A DNA stretch of 64,000 nucleotides from Streptococcus cristatus (GTDB lineage Bacteria; Bacillota; Bacilli; Lactobacillales; Streptococcaceae), in NCBI RefSeq assembly GCF_003943465.1, contig NZ_RJPR01000001.1, forward strand, positions 269,843 to 333,842. Reading direction: 5' to 3'. The position numbers and the translations under genes are program-made. Under the pieces are notes generated by a model. That model worked only from the letters and a program-made list of their open reading frames with translations. It was not told where the DNA came from and made no database searches. Positions 27,242 to 36,166 of the stretch are shown one piece after another. The number at the start of each line of letters is the position of its first letter. The first letter of the stretch is position 1.

Positions 27242-27507
27242 CAGAGGTCAATGCCTTGCCCTTTCAAATAATAACGCACCAGTTCTTCTACGATTTCATC
27301 ACGTTCGTATTTACGGATCTGGTTCCGAGCATTATTATAACGAGGCACATAAGCAGGATCTCCACTCAGCACGTAACCTACGATTTGATTGATTGGATTG
27401 TAGCCCTTGTCATTGAGTGACTTGTAGACATCGGTTAAAGTCTCACTAATTTCTTTTTTATTTGAATCATCAAGATTAAAACGTACCGTTTCATCTGTAA
27501 ATCCCAC
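27241..27507 (-). CDS. ireB: IreB family regulatory phosphoprotein (UPF0297), GTG start
   Basis: 88 aa starting [13 protein letters not shown] after the initiator, with the conserved core [20 protein letters not shown] and [19 protein letters not shown]. IreB is a substrate of the Ser/Thr kinase IreK/StkP in related bacteria (phospho-Thr near the N-terminus, TDET). I choose GTG at 27507 because AGAGG is 8 bases upstream and because the upstream ATG at 27540 lies inside the -10 hexamer of the promoter. Confidence 0.92.
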   Translation of the reverse strand: MGFTDETVRFNLDDSNKKEISETLTDVYKSLNDKGYNPINQIVGYVLSGDPAYVPRYNNARNQIRKYERDEIVEELVRYYLKGQGIDL

Positions 27508-27538
27508 AATTACACCCTCTTTCTTTAAGAATATGTCC

Positions 27539-27567
27539 ATTATAGCATAATTACAACATTTTCACAA
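27539..27567 (-). promoter_or_regulatory. Promoter of ireB-ruvX-DUF1292
   Basis: Minus-strand TTGTGA, 17-base spacer ending TGC, TATAAT at 27539-27544 (extended -10). Transcription should start near 27532, about 25 nt before the GTG of ireB. Confidence 0.75.
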
Positions 27568-27632
27568 ACTTAATCCATGTAAATTTTCTACTTTTTCGAC
27601 ATTTTTTCAACCATTTACCGCTCCTTCCCATC

Positions 27633-27664
27633 AAAAAACTAGCCCTTTTTCAAAGACTAGTTTT
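27633..27664 (-). terminator. Terminator after the DUF1307 lipoprotein pair
   Basis: Minus-strand hairpin AAAACTAG / CTAGTTTTTT with a 14-base loop, just beyond the stop of the downstream lipoprotein gene. Confidence 0.75.
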
Positions 27665-27675
27665 CATCAGAAATA

Positions 27676-28233
27676 TTAGGACGGATTGCTAATTTCCTTG
27701 CCCCCTTCATCTTGGAAGGACTTGATAAATTCTTCTGGAGTCTGAGACTTCATTTGGCTAAAGATTGGCCCATAGGTCGGTACTTTAGAAGCCGCATCAT
27801 AATCAAGATTTGTCGGATCGATAATAAAATCAATATCAACAGTGCCTTTTTCGGTCACTTTAACATTCACTTGAATACCTTTTACTTGTTCAAGTTTATC
27901 CACTCCTGAACTTTGCTTGAAGCTCTTGCTCACCTCTTCTTGCAGAGAGGACAAGTCTTGACCAGCTAAGGCCGACTTAGCTTCTTCTGGCAAATTTTGT
28001 GAAATAGCAATATTAACTTTTTCATACTTCTTGCCCGCGTAGGTAACTGTCAAGGTCATCGTTTGATCGAGCCCTTGTACCTTTTGATTTAACTGATAAG
28101 ACTTGGTAACCGATTTATCTTTTGCCTTGCTTTGAACAGACTGATTGCTACCAGCTTTTCCACTATGTGACTGTTGTCCACAAGCTGTCAACACCGCCAA
28201 ACTAGCCATTAAAAGTACTACTGATTTTTTCAT
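27676..28233 (-). CDS. DUF1307 family lipoprotein (YehR-like)
   Basis: 185 aa with signal peptide and lipobox LTAC (Cys18), then a polar linker and a beta-rich domain (QTMTLTVTYAGKKYEKVNI...DIDFIIDPTNLDYD). It shares with the upstream gene the pattern yaGKk(y/f)xKV, a mid-protein helical segment and the ending TPEE(F/Y)I. Membrane-anchored on the outside; function unknown. Confidence 0.85.
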   Translation of the reverse strand: MKKSVVLLMASLAVLTACGQQSHSGKAGSNQSVQSKAKDKSVTKSYQLNQKVQGLDQTMTLTVTYAGKKYEKVNIAISQNLPEEAKSALAGQDLSSLQEEVSKSFKQSSGVDKLEQVKGIQVNVKVTEKGTVDIDFIIDPTNLDYDAASKVPTYGPIFSQMKSQTPEEFIKSFQDEGGKEISNPS

Positions 28234-28276
28234 TTCTTTCTCCTTTTTGGTTTTCTATGATTGACAAGAAGCTTCC

Positions 28277-28843
28277 TTACTGTTGCTCCTCAGCCCCGTT
28301 CATCAATAAATTATTGATATATTCTTCAGGTGGCATCTTTGTCATTTCTTTTAGATTGCTATTTTTAAAATAATTTAAAGTGAGTGCCTTTTCAATATCC
28401 AAATTGTCAAAATCATAGGTTGACGTGATTTTCATTTCATTTTCATTAAGAATCTGAACGGTTCCGGTGAAACCAGCAACAGTTTTTGCCTGAGTATAGT
28501 CCGTATCCTTTTGCATTGATTCATCCAAGAGCCGCTGAGTCTCCTCCAGGCCCACTTCTTTAATCGCATTTTTGATACTATCATCCGTTGGAGTAATTCT
28601 CTCCATAATCACCTTGATAAAACGTTTCCCTTGATAAGTGATAATTTGACTAGATTGAATTCCTTGCTCATCTTTGGGGAAAACTAGTTTCTTGGTGATA
28701 ACTTCCTGCTTTTCAGCCTGACTGATAATGGGAAGATTAGTTGTAATTTCCTCTTTTTTCCCCTTTGGCTTGTCTGCTTTCTTATGAGCGCAGCCAGTCA
28801 ATATCACAGCTGCTAAGCCAAAAATTAGTAAAAATTTCTTCAC
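28277..28843 (-). CDS. DUF1307 family lipoprotein (tandem paralog)
   Basis: 188 aa, lipobox LTGC (Cys18: MKKFLLIFGLAAVILTGC), lysine-rich linker, then the DUF1307 core (SSQIITYQGKRFIKVIMERI...KITSTYDFDNLDIE) and PPEEYINNLL. It lies 43 bases upstream of the related lipoprotein, so the two form a tandem duplication that has diverged considerably. No role assigned. Confidence 0.83.
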   Translation of the reverse strand: MKKFLLIFGLAAVILTGCAHKKADKPKGKKEEITTNLPIISQAEKQEVITKKLVFPKDEQGIQSSQIITYQGKRFIKVIMERITPTDDSIKNAIKEVGLEETQRLLDESMQKDTDYTQAKTVAGFTGTVQILNENEMKITSTYDFDNLDIEKALTLNYFKNSNLKEMTKMPPEEYINNLLMNGAEEQQ

Positions 28844-28913
28844 GTTCTGTCCTCCTCAGAGATATTGTATCATAGTTTAACCGCTTGTCAATCATTTTTA
28901 GGTAATGAGACAG

Positions 28914-28944
28914 AAAAAAGGCAGCCTAAAAGGTGCCTTTCTTT
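28914..28944 (-). terminator. Terminator after spxA
   Basis: Minus-strand AAAGGCA / TGCCTTTTTT hairpin with a 10-base loop, 7 bases past the spxA stop. Confidence 0.8.
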
Positions 28945-28950
28945 ATCTAA

Positions 28951-29349
28951 TTATAGAGCTGCTCGTAAGCGAGCCTCTGTATTCTCAACATTGCGCACTG
29001 CACGAGGTAAGAAGGCACGGATATCATCTTCCTTGTAACCAACTTGGAGACGCTTGTCATCCACCAAAATCGGACTTTTCAAAATCCGCGGTGTTTCCAT
29101 GATAATGTCAATAACTTCGTTTACACTCAAATCTTCAATATCAACACCGAGTCCTTTTGCATAACGGTTTTTTGAAGATACAATGCTGGCAATGCCATTT
29201 TCAGTTTTTGCTAAAATATCAAGAATTTCTTCTTTGGTAATTCCTTCCTTACCAAGGTTTTGCTCCTTGTAAGTCAATTGATGGGCGTTTAGCCAGGTCT
29301 TTGCTTTTTTGCAGCTAGTACAACTTGAAACCGTATAAATTGTGATCAT
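28951..29349 (-). CDS. spxA: Spx-type global redox regulator (ArsC family)
   Basis: 132 aa. The redox switch CTSC (Cys10-Cys13) is intact, and the RPSP-equivalent region is present as RILKSPILVDDKRLQVGY. Spx binds the RNA polymerase alpha CTD and redirects transcription under oxidative stress; streptococcal SpxA1 also affects H2O2 production and competence. Gene position beside recA fits SpxA1. ATG at 29349 preceded by AAAGGAG. The promoter has a notable palindrome. Confidence 0.92.
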   Translation of the reverse strand: MITIYTVSSCTSCKKAKTWLNAHQLTYKEQNLGKEGITKEEILDILAKTENGIASIVSSKNRYAKGLGVDIEDLSVNEVIDIIMETPRILKSPILVDDKRLQVGYKEDDIRAFLPRAVRNVENTEARLRAAL

Positions 29350-29372
29350 GCAAGTACTCCTTTCGCTACACG

Positions 29373-29396
29373 ATACTACTATCGTAGTATATTATA
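29373..29396 (-). promoter_or_regulatory. spxA promoter with 7-4-7 palindrome
   Basis: Minus-strand TATAAT (29391-29396) with TGG upstream (extended -10) and no good -35. Immediately after it lies the perfect inverted repeat ATACTAC-N4-GTAGTAT (29373-29390), covering the expected start of transcription. The position suggests an operator for a dimeric repressor. Confidence 0.7.
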
Positions 29397-29434
29397 CCAC
29401 AAAAACCATCGGTCTTGCGACCTATTTTGAAAAA

Positions 29435-30583
29435 TTATTCCTCAATATCAAAGGCATCGTCTAGATCAAGAGTCACTTCTTCTAATTTTTCAAGAGGAGC
29501 CTCAGCCTTACCCTTCACTGCTTCTGCTGGCTCATCATCTTCAATCAAGCCGTAACGTACACGGACTTGGCGGTCGATTTCGTCAAAGACTTCTGGATGA
29601 TCAGCCAAGTATTTCTTCGCATTTTCAGAACCTTGACCGATTTTTTCATCATTGTAGGAGTACCAAGCACCCGCTTTTTTGATGATATCCAAGTCCGTCG
29701 CAATCTTAATCAGCTCACCCGTCTTAGAAATACCTTCTCCGTACATGATCTCCACAAAGGCTTCCTTGAATGGTGGAGCCACCTTGTTTTTAACGACTTT
29801 GATTTTGGTTTCCTTACCAACATTGGTATCCTTGGCATCACCCGTACCCTTGATTTGGGTATTGCCACGGACATCCAAACGAACAGAAGCGTAGAACTTC
29901 AAAGCACGTCCACCTGGTGTTGTTTCAGGATTTCCAAACATAACACCAACTTTTTCACGAAGTTGGTTGATAAAGATGGCAATCGTCTTGGTTTTGTTGA
30001 TAGAAGCAGACAATTTGCGCATGGCCTGACTCATCATCCGAGCCTGCAAGCCGACGTGGCTGTCACCGATATCCCCATCGATTTCCGCACGAGGTACCAG
30101 AGCTGCAACAGAGTCGATAACAACAAGGTCAACCGCTCCAGAGTCAATCAATTTACCAGCAATTTCTAAACCTTGCTCCCCGGAGTCAGGCTGAGACAGC
30201 AGCAATTCATCAATGTTTACGCCCAAAGCTGCAGCGTAGGACGGATCCAAAGCGTGCTCAGCATCGATAAAGGCTGCAATGCCCCCTTCTTTTTGGGCTT
30301 GAGCCACTGCGTGAAGGGCAACGGTTGTCTTACCAGAAGACTCTGGGCCGTAGATCTCAATAATCCGCCCCTTAGGATAGCCACCCGCACCAAGGGCGAT
30401 GTCCAAAGCCAGAGAGCCTGAACTCATGACTTGAACTTTTTGCTCAGCTCGCTCGCCCAGACGCATAATCGCTCCCTTACCGAAGTCTTTTTCAATATTT
30501 TTTAGGGCGTTATCTAAAGCTTTTTGGCGTTCATCTCCAAATTTCTTTGTAATTTCATCCAAATTTTTCTGTTTTTTTGCCAT
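29435..30583 (-). CDS. recA: RecA recombinase
   Basis: 382 aa. Walker [10 protein letters not shown] at ~72, the MAW region with [12 protein letters not shown]1/L2 loops ([42 protein letters not shown]) and an acidic C-terminal tail ([11 protein letters not shown]). It carries out strand exchange in repair and in natural transformation. It follows cinA by 57 bases and is expected to be cotranscribed from the cin-box promoter during competence as well as from a basal promoter. Confidence 0.98.
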   Translation of the reverse strand: MAKKQKNLDEITKKFGDERQKALDNALKNIEKDFGKGAIMRLGERAEQKVQVMSSGSLALDIALGAGGYPKGRIIEIYGPESSGKTTVALHAVAQAQKEGGIAAFIDAEHALDPSYAAALGVNIDELLLSQPDSGEQGLEIAGKLIDSGAVDLVVIDSVAALVPRAEIDGDIGDSHVGLQARMMSQAMRKLSASINKTKTIAIFINQLREKVGVMFGNPETTPGGRALKFYASVRLDVRGNTQIKGTGDAKDTNVGKETKIKVVKNKVAPPFKEAFVEIMYGEGISKTGELIKIATDLDIIKKAGAWYSYNDEKIGQGSENAKKYLADHPEVFDEIDRQVRVRYGLIEDDEPAEAVKGKAEAPLEKLEEVTLDLDDAFDIEE

Positions 30584-30640
30584 TTATTTCTCCTGTTTTT
30601 TCTAAAATGTCTTTTGGCCATCTGTTTATTATACCAAAAA

Positions 30641-31897
30641 TCAGCGCTTTAATAAAGTCTTTCGTACGAGGTTAAAGGCGTGCATGACGGCGATCTTCCG
30701 CACATCCCCTCGGCTGCGGCCAGCAATATTGACCTCAATCATTTCCGTTCCTGATTCACTCGCTAAGCCGATAAAAACGGTCCCTGATGGATGACCTTCC
30801 AGTGAATCTGGACCAGCCACACCTGTCAGACTGACAGCTAAGTCACTTTGAGTCAGCTTTCTAGCCTGCTCTGCCATTTTCCCAGCCGTAAAAGCGGAAA
30901 CGACGCCATACTGCTCCAGATCTCCCAATGGAATATCCAGCATCCTGCTCTTTTCCTCCATACTGTAAGTGACAAAGCCACCTGAAAAAATAGAGGACGC
31001 CCCAGCAAAATCTGCCAAGGTTGCTTGAAAAAGACCAGCTGTCAGACTCTCCGCCGCTGAAATTGTCTTCCCTTGACTCTTGAGCAAGTCAAAGGCCACT
31101 TTAGCAAGCGAATTGTCGTCCCCGTAACCATAGAAAATCTCAGACAAAGGCTGTCCCTCAAAACTCTGATGCGCCAAAATAGACTTTTCCACAGCCTCAA
31201 ACTTAGCATTCGCTTCTGCCTGACTCAAAGCCTTGGTGGACAATCGCAAGGTCACTTCGCCCGTCTTTGCATAAGGTGCAATGGTCGGATCGCTTTGTTG
31301 ATCAATCATCTCGGCCAAAATAGTCACCAGCTGACTCTCGCCAATACCGAAGAAACGGAGCACTCGTGAATACAATTTCTGGCCTGTGGATAAGAGGGGA
31401 ACCAGCTCGTTATTGACCATAGGCTTAAGCTCGCTAGGAGGACCTGGCAGGACCACATAGGTCGCTCCATCAACTTCTAGTAAGCCGCCAACGGCCAGGC
31501 CTGTCGCATTTGGTAGTGGAGTCGAGCCTGTCACCAGCTGGGCCTGACGCTCATTGTTGGGCGTTCGAGCATAATCTGGTCGACTGGCAAAAAAACGATC
31601 CAACTTTTCCACAGCCTCGGGGTCAAAGCTCAACTCTCGACCTACAAACTTAGCCAAGGTCTGCTTGGTCAAATCATCCTCTGTTGGCCCCAAGCCCCCT
31701 GTCAGGATAACTAAATCGCTACGCTCTTTGGCAATTTCTAGGACAGACAGGAGACGGTTTTCATTGTCCCCCACTGCTGTCTGAAAATAGACATCAATCC
31801 CTAGACTCGCTAGCTTTTCAGATAAAAACTGGGCATTGGTATTGACAATCTGACCTGTCAGAATCTCGGTGCCCACAGCAATAATTTCTGCTTTCAT
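30641..31897 (-). CDS. cinA: CinA competence-induced protein
   Basis: 418 aa from the ATG at 31897 ([22 protein letters not shown] upstream; the longer frame to 31969 is upstream sequence). The N-terminal MoCF/COG1058 domain (residues 1-~170, [14 protein letters not shown]) and the C-terminal NMN amidohydrolase-like domain (~255-418, [20 protein letters not shown]) are both complete. CinA is membrane-associated during competence and helps bring RecA to incoming DNA. The cin-box lies 18 bases upstream. Confidence 0.95.
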   Translation of the reverse strand: MKAEIIAVGTEILTGQIVNTNAQFLSEKLASLGIDVYFQTAVGDNENRLLSVLEIAKERSDLVILTGGLGPTEDDLTKQTLAKFVGRELSFDPEAVEKLDRFFASRPDYARTPNNERQAQLVTGSTPLPNATGLAVGGLLEVDGATYVVLPGPPSELKPMVNNELVPLLSTGQKLYSRVLRFFGIGESQLVTILAEMIDQQSDPTIAPYAKTGEVTLRLSTKALSQAEANAKFEAVEKSILAHQSFEGQPLSEIFYGYGDDNSLAKVAFDLLKSQGKTISAAESLTAGLFQATLADFAGASSIFSGGFVTYSMEEKSRMLDIPLGDLEQYGVVSAFTAGKMAEQARKLTQSDLAVSLTGVAGPDSLEGHPSGTVFIGLASESGTEMIEVNIAGRSRGDVRKIAVMHAFNLVRKTLLKR

Positions 31898-31914
31898 AGA
31901 ACCTCCTACCTTAC

Positions 31915-31922
31915 TATTCGGA
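31915..31922 (-). promoter_or_regulatory. ComX cin-box of cinA-recA
   Basis: Minus-strand TCCGAATA at 31922-31915, one base from TACGAATA and, like the site at 22345-22352, followed by GTAA and preceded by a CTTTATTTTA-like or T-rich segment. It places cinA and recA in the late competence regulon. Confidence 0.8.
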
Positions 31923-31999
31923 ATTGGCTTTATTTTATCACAAAAAAGAGTAAAAAAGTTGATTTTCATGTCAGGAAATAAAAAGAGCTGTCAACTTTA

Positions 32000-32028
32000 T
32001 TGACAAAGTTGTCAACATCCTGTGGATA
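32000..32028 (+). promoter_or_regulatory. Putative autoregulated promoter of the XRE gene
   Basis: A perfect -35 TTGACA (32000-32005) is one arm of TTGACA-AAGT-TGTCAA (32000-32015), an inverted repeat that could bind the XRE regulator encoded downstream. The -10 is weak (TGGATA after 17 bases). Between here and the ATG at 32167 nothing else is clear. Confidence 0.4.
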
Positions 32029-32166
32029 ACTTTTGAAATTCTGTTTGTTATGGAGAATAACTGCCTTGTTAGGCAGATGCTATTGGCAAAGGAGACTTTT
32101 CTTTTTATAATAAAAATGAAAAGGATGGAAAGAAAAATTATTTATGTTATTAGAAAGGGAATCATC

Positions 32167-32577
32167 ATGAAAATCTCTCAAGTTCTCAAAGACATTCGTC
32201 AACAACATCAGCTCACTCAGGAGGCTTTGGCAGAAAGACTCAAGGTTTCCCGCTCTGCCATTGCTCGCTGGGAAAGCGGAAAAGGAATCCCTGATATTGG
32301 CAATCTCATCGCCATTAGCCGCGAGTTTGACCTCAGTCTGGATCAGCTCATTAAGGAGGATGAACGCTTGGAGAAAAAGATTATCGAAGACAGCAAGGCT
32401 AAGAAATGGCACTATTTAATCATTTTCTATCTCTTCTCCGTTTTGGTTGAAATCGCCATCTTTGCTTACTTGCACCATATCTTTATGGCTGGTTTCCTCG
32501 TCTCTACTCTCTTCATGCTCTTCTACGAGCTGCGCATCTTTATCAAGGAAAAGATTTGGATGCAGAAAGAGGAGTAA
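32167..32577 (+). CDS. XRE-type HTH regulator with two membrane helices
   Basis: 136 aa from the ATG at 32167 (MKISQVLKDIRQQHQLTQEA); the longer frame to 32050 has no good ribosome site. The N-terminal HTH_3 domain (residues ~5-60, SRSAIARWESGKGIPD) is followed by a charged linker (EDERLEKKIIEDSKAKK) and two hydrophobic helices (~80-125). A DNA-binding domain tethered to the membrane suggests sensing of an envelope or small-molecule signal. Target genes unknown. Confidence 0.85.
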   Translation: MKISQVLKDIRQQHQLTQEALAERLKVSRSAIARWESGKGIPDIGNLIAISREFDLSLDQLIKEDERLEKKIIEDSKAKKWHYLIIFYLFSVLVEIAIFAYLHHIFMAGFLVSTLFMLFYELRIFIKEKIWMQKEE

Positions 32578-32594
32578 GAATATTCACAGGGTAT

Positions 32595-32630
32595 AGAAAA
32601 AGCCTAGACAAGATATTTGTCTAGGTTTCT
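32595..32630. terminator. Bidirectional terminator between convergent genes
   Basis: Hairpin AAAAAGCCTAGACAA / TTGTCTAGGTTTCTTT with a 5-base loop between the XRE gene (plus) and the acetyltransferase (minus); it overlaps the last codons of the latter. Confidence 0.8.
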
Positions 32631-33178
32631 TTCTCATCATTCTTTAACTTACTTTCGTAGCGGAGACGGATGGTCGGCTCTCCGCGAAGGCTCAATCCCT
32701 CTTTTTCCCACATCAGGGTCATCCCAATTTTTTCTAAAACTCCCTGACTAGCAAGATTGGGCTTAGTTGTGTGGGCAAGGAATGTCTTTATCCCCGGCAT
32801 GTTCTGAGCCAATTCTTTCAAGGCTAAGGCTGCTTCAGTTGCGTAGCCTTTTCTGTGATAGTTAGCATTGACAGTATAACCTATTTCCGCCGTTTCTTGT
32901 TCCGTATCTATTCGAAGAGAGATATTGCCAATTAATTTGCCTTCAGATTTCAACTCGATACCGTAGCGACCCAAAGGAGCACTTAAATTATATAAAACAA
33001 GACTCTCTCGGCTCTCTTCTATGCTTTGGTGCTCTGGATAATCATATTTTAATAATTCTCCATCTGAAGTATATTCATGATAATCCAACAAATCATCCAT
33101 GGTCATGGGACGTAGGAGAAGGCGCTCCGTCTCCAAGATACGATTCTCCGCTAAATATACTAAGGCCCTATTATCCAT
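32621..33178 (-). CDS. GNAT acetyltransferase (RimJ/RimL-like)
   Basis: 185 aa. It starts with the Acetyltransf_3 pattern ETERLLLRPMTMDDLLDYHEY and has IGNISLRIDTEQETAEIGYTV then YHRKGYATEAALALKELA (acetyl-CoA loop) and SQGVLEKIGM. The substrate may be a protein N-terminus or a small amine; not decidable from sequence. Monocistronic, convergent with the XRE gene. Confidence 0.87.
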   Translation of the reverse strand: MDNRALVYLAENRILETERLLLRPMTMDDLLDYHEYTSDGELLKYDYPEHQSIEESRESLVLYNLSAPLGRYGIELKSEGKLIGNISLRIDTEQETAEIGYTVNANYHRKGYATEAALALKELAQNMPGIKTFLAHTTKPNLASQGVLEKIGMTLMWEKEGLSLRGEPTIRLRYESKLKNDEKET

Positions 33179-33261
33179 CCTTCATTTCCTTTATTAAAAA
33201 TCTTCAAAATAGTTAAAAAGTAACCGCTAGACTTTCGCTTTATTTACTTACCATTCTACTG

Positions 33262-33915
33262 CTACATTAAAAGAATTGTTATCATAAAAGCAATGATATT
33301 GTTGCAACAATGAAGGGCAATTGGATACCAGATATTCTTGTCCTTTCTCAGATACAGGAGCGAGAGAAGAAGACCTCCGGCAATATAGGAAATAGCTGTC
33401 ACCCACTCTGATAAGGCCCAGCTGTGCATATGAAGAGTGGCAAATAGAAAGGTTGTTAAGACAATACCAAACCCGTCAGAGAATTTTGCCAAGAAAGTGC
33501 CTAGGAAAACGCGACGGAAGAAAAACTCTTCAACGATTGGCCCGATAAAGCAACCGATAACCAAGATTAAAAATGGATTTTTCAACAAGGCACCTTGAAT
33601 ACTGGCATCATTCTGCCCCTGCAGTGGCAAGCCCAGACTCTGTTTAATCAAAGCTGAAAGCAGGTTGCAGGCAATGGATAGGAGGAAAACAAAGACCATA
33701 TACAAGGAGATCGTTTTTAGAAATTCCTTCTTCTTGGTCAGAATCAAGGCCAACTGCTCCTTTAATTCTTCACGATAAGCTAAGATTCCTAAGATAAATA
33801 AAAGGAAATAAACTGGATAAATCAGCCAATTTATTCCAATCAGCTGCAAGCCTCTACCTAGAAATAAAATAGTATAGAGGGTGATAAAAATAAGGAGAAA
33901 TTTTCTTGTTTTCAT
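33262..33915 (-). CDS. CPBP family intramembrane glutamic endopeptidase
   Basis: 217 aa from the ATG at 33915 (MKTRKFLLIFITLYT); the frame extends to 33951 inside tag. About six membrane helices contain the Abi/CPBP motifs EEFFFRR (EExxxR), FATLHMHS (FxxxH) and HCCNNIIAF (HxxxN). Such proteases process membrane-bound substrates; some confer self-immunity to bacteriocins. No bacteriocin gene is seen nearby. It starts directly behind tag. Confidence 0.88.
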   Translation of the reverse strand: MKTRKFLLIFITLYTILFLGRGLQLIGINWLIYPVYFLLFILGILAYREELKEQLALILTKKKEFLKTISLYMVFVFLLSIACNLLSALIKQSLGLPLQGQNDASIQGALLKNPFLILVIGCFIGPIVEEFFFRRVFLGTFLAKFSDGFGIVLTTFLFATLHMHSWALSEWVTAISYIAGGLLLSLLYLRKDKNIWYPIALHCCNNIIAFMITILLM

Positions 33916-33919
33916 TGTT

Positions 33920-34474
33920 CTACTTCCAATCACAATCATTTTCATGGTCATTGATAAGACCAGCGGCTTCTAGAAATGAATAGACACAAACTGGACCGAC
34001 AAATTTGAAACCTTGCTTTTTCAGTGCCTGGGACATGGTTTCTGATAGCTCAGTTTTAGTTGGGGCTTCCTTGTAGTTCGTAATTTGATTGTCAATCGTT
34101 TTGAAATCGACAAAGGACCAGATATAGTCGTTAAAAGAGCCAAACTGCTTTTGAACAGCCAGAAAAGCTTGGGCATTATCCCTAGTTGCATAGATCTTCA
34201 TCTTATTGCGGACGATATCAGGATTATCCAAAAGAGCATCCAAGTCTGCATCCGTCATCTGGGCAATTTTCTGGGCATCATAGAAATGAAAAGCTTCCCG
34301 AAAAGCCTGACGTTTATTGAGAATGGTCTCCCAAGAAAGTCCAGCCTGATAAGTCTCCATGCAGAGCAATTCAAATAATTTTTGATCATCATGGAGGGGC
34401 TTGCCCCACTCCTCATCATGATAGGCCACATATAAAGGGTTGTTCATCTTTACCCAGCCACAGCGTTTGGTCAT
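33920..34474 (-). CDS. tag: DNA-3-methyladenine glycosylase I
   Basis: 184 aa. The zinc-snap ligands are present as Cys5 and His19 near the N-terminus and His177-x3-Cys181 at the end (NDHENDC). YHDEEWGKPLHDD and the CMETYQAGLSWETIL helix with the catalytic-site Glu are typical of Tag. It removes 3-methyladenine from DNA, first step of base excision repair. The gene lies between ruvA and a CPBP protease, inside a run of repair genes. Confidence 0.95.
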   Translation of the reverse strand: MTKRCGWVKMNNPLYVAYHDEEWGKPLHDDQKLFELLCMETYQAGLSWETILNKRQAFREAFHFYDAQKIAQMTDADLDALLDNPDIVRNKMKIYATRDNAQAFLAVQKQFGSFNDYIWSFVDFKTIDNQITNYKEAPTKTELSETMSQALKKQGFKFVGPVCVYSFLEAAGLINDHENDCDWK

Positions 34475-34490
34475 ATTCTATTCCACTTTC

Positions 34491-35465
34491 TTATTCTGGA
34501 TGTTCAGCAGCCCATGCTTGAAGTTCATCGTATGATTTGATTTGTGTCTTCTCGCCTGTGACTGGATCTGTCGCATATACTTCTAAAGCATCTTGACCTT
34601 TTGGCGCAAACCAGTACAGTAACTTGTCAAACCACTCTTTACTACTATACTGTTTAGGTCTGAAATAGAGTCGAGAAATGTTTTTCATATCTTTAGCTAT
34701 TTCAGGATATAGTTCTGAAAAGTTTGTATTGGAAACATCTACTTCTTTATCCATATTTTTTTCTGATAAATCTTTTTCTATATATCCACTTACCAGATAT
34801 AAGCGATAATTTTCCGCAAGCTTTTGTCTCAGATCCTTATACACTCCACCAAATGCAATATCTCGATTCCCATATGGTGAAGGCACCTGTTTTAAATCGC
34901 CAAATTGTTGAATATCCATTAACTGACCAGAAGATAAATCCAGCATCATATCTTTGCCACTTCCGTTATTAGATTGAGCAAGGTTAATTGCCAAATAATC
35001 TTTTTCATCAATGTAATAACCCACTACATTATATACACCTCTATAACGATTTTCTTTCCCTAGCAGATGGAAAATGTCAATTTCCTTTGCTTGGTAAGAT
35101 GGATTATTTAGCTCATAAGCAATAACCTTAAAATATTCTTCTTTCCCAATAACAGGTGCAGGGCCAGTAGCAGGTTTTAAAAGAGTATCTTTGAATTCTA
35201 TCTGATGTGCATCCATAGTAGCAATGTAATCCTGACCAAAAGCCAATCCCCCTATGCTATCGTTTTGTGCCACAAAAACAAACTTACTATCATCAAAGAC
35301 ATGGATTATCGGGGAATCTTTTTTAGCATCTATATAGGTTCGTTTTGATTCAGTTTTTTTCTCAGGATAACTCCTTGTTTTCTGATTTTGGTGTAGGCGA
35401 AAGAAGCATAACCCTACAATAGCCAACGCAACTACAAGAGTTGCCATTGCTCTTTTCCTCTTCAC
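34491..35465 (-). CDS. Membrane-anchored protein of unknown function (paralog of the protein at 62367-63371)
   Basis: 324 aa with an N-terminal signal anchor (MKRKRAMATLVVALAIVGLC) and a large extracytoplasmic domain. The C-terminal part NFSELYPEIAKDMKNISRLY ... YWFAPKGQDALEVYATD ... TQIKSYDELQAWA aligns with the second family member 28 kb away (NFSHEFPDLV, HWFAPVGQDKLDIIAKD, YQEFIDWS). No enzyme motif was recognised. Here it stands alone between tag and ruvA, without small helical partner genes. An immunity or surface-sensor role is possible but unsupported. Confidence 0.75.
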   Translation of the reverse strand: MKRKRAMATLVVALAIVGLCFFRLHQNQKTRSYPEKKTESKRTYIDAKKDSPIIHVFDDSKFVFVAQNDSIGGLAFGQDYIATMDAHQIEFKDTLLKPATGPAPVIGKEEYFKVIAYELNNPSYQAKEIDIFHLLGKENRYRGVYNVVGYYIDEKDYLAINLAQSNNGSGKDMMLDLSSGQLMDIQQFGDLKQVPSPYGNRDIAFGGVYKDLRQKLAENYRLYLVSGYIEKDLSEKNMDKEVDVSNTNFSELYPEIAKDMKNISRLYFRPKQYSSKEWFDKLLYWFAPKGQDALEVYATDPVTGEKTQIKSYDELQAWAAEHPE

Positions 35466-35490
35466 TATACTTTCCCTCCTCTTATTTCTC

Positions 35491-36081
35491 CTATTTTACC
35501 AACATCTTAAGAGCTGACTTGATATAGTTTTCGGCTGTATCCGTCGTTCCTTCAAAGAATTTCTTGATTTTCTTAAGTTCAGCAGCTTTGTAGCCCAATG
35601 CCAGCATGGCTTCCATGGCTTCCTCCAGCTCCTGATTATCCGCAGTCTGGACGGGCGCCTTGCTTTCTGCCGGACCATCTGCCGCCACTACCTTGCCTTC
35701 TAAGTCCAGCACCATCTGCTGGGCTGTTTTCTTACCAATCTTAGGAAACTTGGTCAGGTAGGTGATGTTTTTTTGCTCAATGGCTTGCACTAAGCCAGCA
35801 TTATCATCCGCCGCGATAATAGCCAGGGCAGACACTGGGCCGATACCTGAGACTGAAATCAAGCTGAGAAAGAGTTGCTTCTCCTCCTCAGTCGCAAAGC
35901 CGTAAAGGAGCTGCGCATCCTCACGGACAACCTGATGCACATAAATTTGCGTTTCTTGATTGACTAGACTTGAGTATGCATAAGGATTGGCCACATGAAG
36001 AATATAGCCGATCGAGTTGACTTCCAATACAATGTACTTGGCTGTGATTTTACTGATGATTCCTTTAAAATATTCGTACAT
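35491..36081 (-). CDS. ruvA: RuvA Holliday junction DNA helicase subunit
   Basis: 196 aa from the ATG at 36081 ([16 protein letters not shown]); the frame upstream to 36198 is non-coding leader. OB-fold N-terminus, helix-hairpin-helix motifs ([34 protein letters not shown]) and the C-terminal UBA-like domain III ([24 protein letters not shown]). RuvA binds four-way junctions and recruits RuvB. ruvB is not in the window. The extended -10 TGATATACT (36116-36121) serves it. Confidence 0.95.
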   Translation of the reverse strand: MYEYFKGIISKITAKYIVLEVNSIGYILHVANPYAYSSLVNQETQIYVHQVVREDAQLLYGFATEEEKQLFLSLISVSGIGPVSALAIIAADDNAGLVQAIEQKNITYLTKFPKIGKKTAQQMVLDLEGKVVAADGPAESKAPVQTADNQELEEAMEAMLALGYKAAELKKIKKFFEGTTDTAENYIKSALKMLVK

Positions 36082-36166
36082 AATCTTCCTTCTTTTTGTA
36101 TCATTTTGCCTATCTAGTATATCATATTTTCTGCCTGGAAACTGCAAACAGAAGTGCAACCAGCGG

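Noticed and set aside
27508-27540. Upstream ATG extending ireB by 11 residues
   Set aside because: The ATG lies in the -10 hexamer of the promoter and the extra residues are not part of the family.
29401-29425. GGTC-GCAA-GACC hairpin after recA as a terminator
   Set aside because: Only four base pairs and it overlaps the spxA promoter region; too weak to annotate.
36071-36078. TACGAATA on the minus strand, a perfect cin-box
   Set aside because: It is the ruvA coding sequence for residues 2-4 (Tyr-Glu-Tyr) just after the start codon, so a promoter here would give a leaderless truncated ruvA; probably chance.
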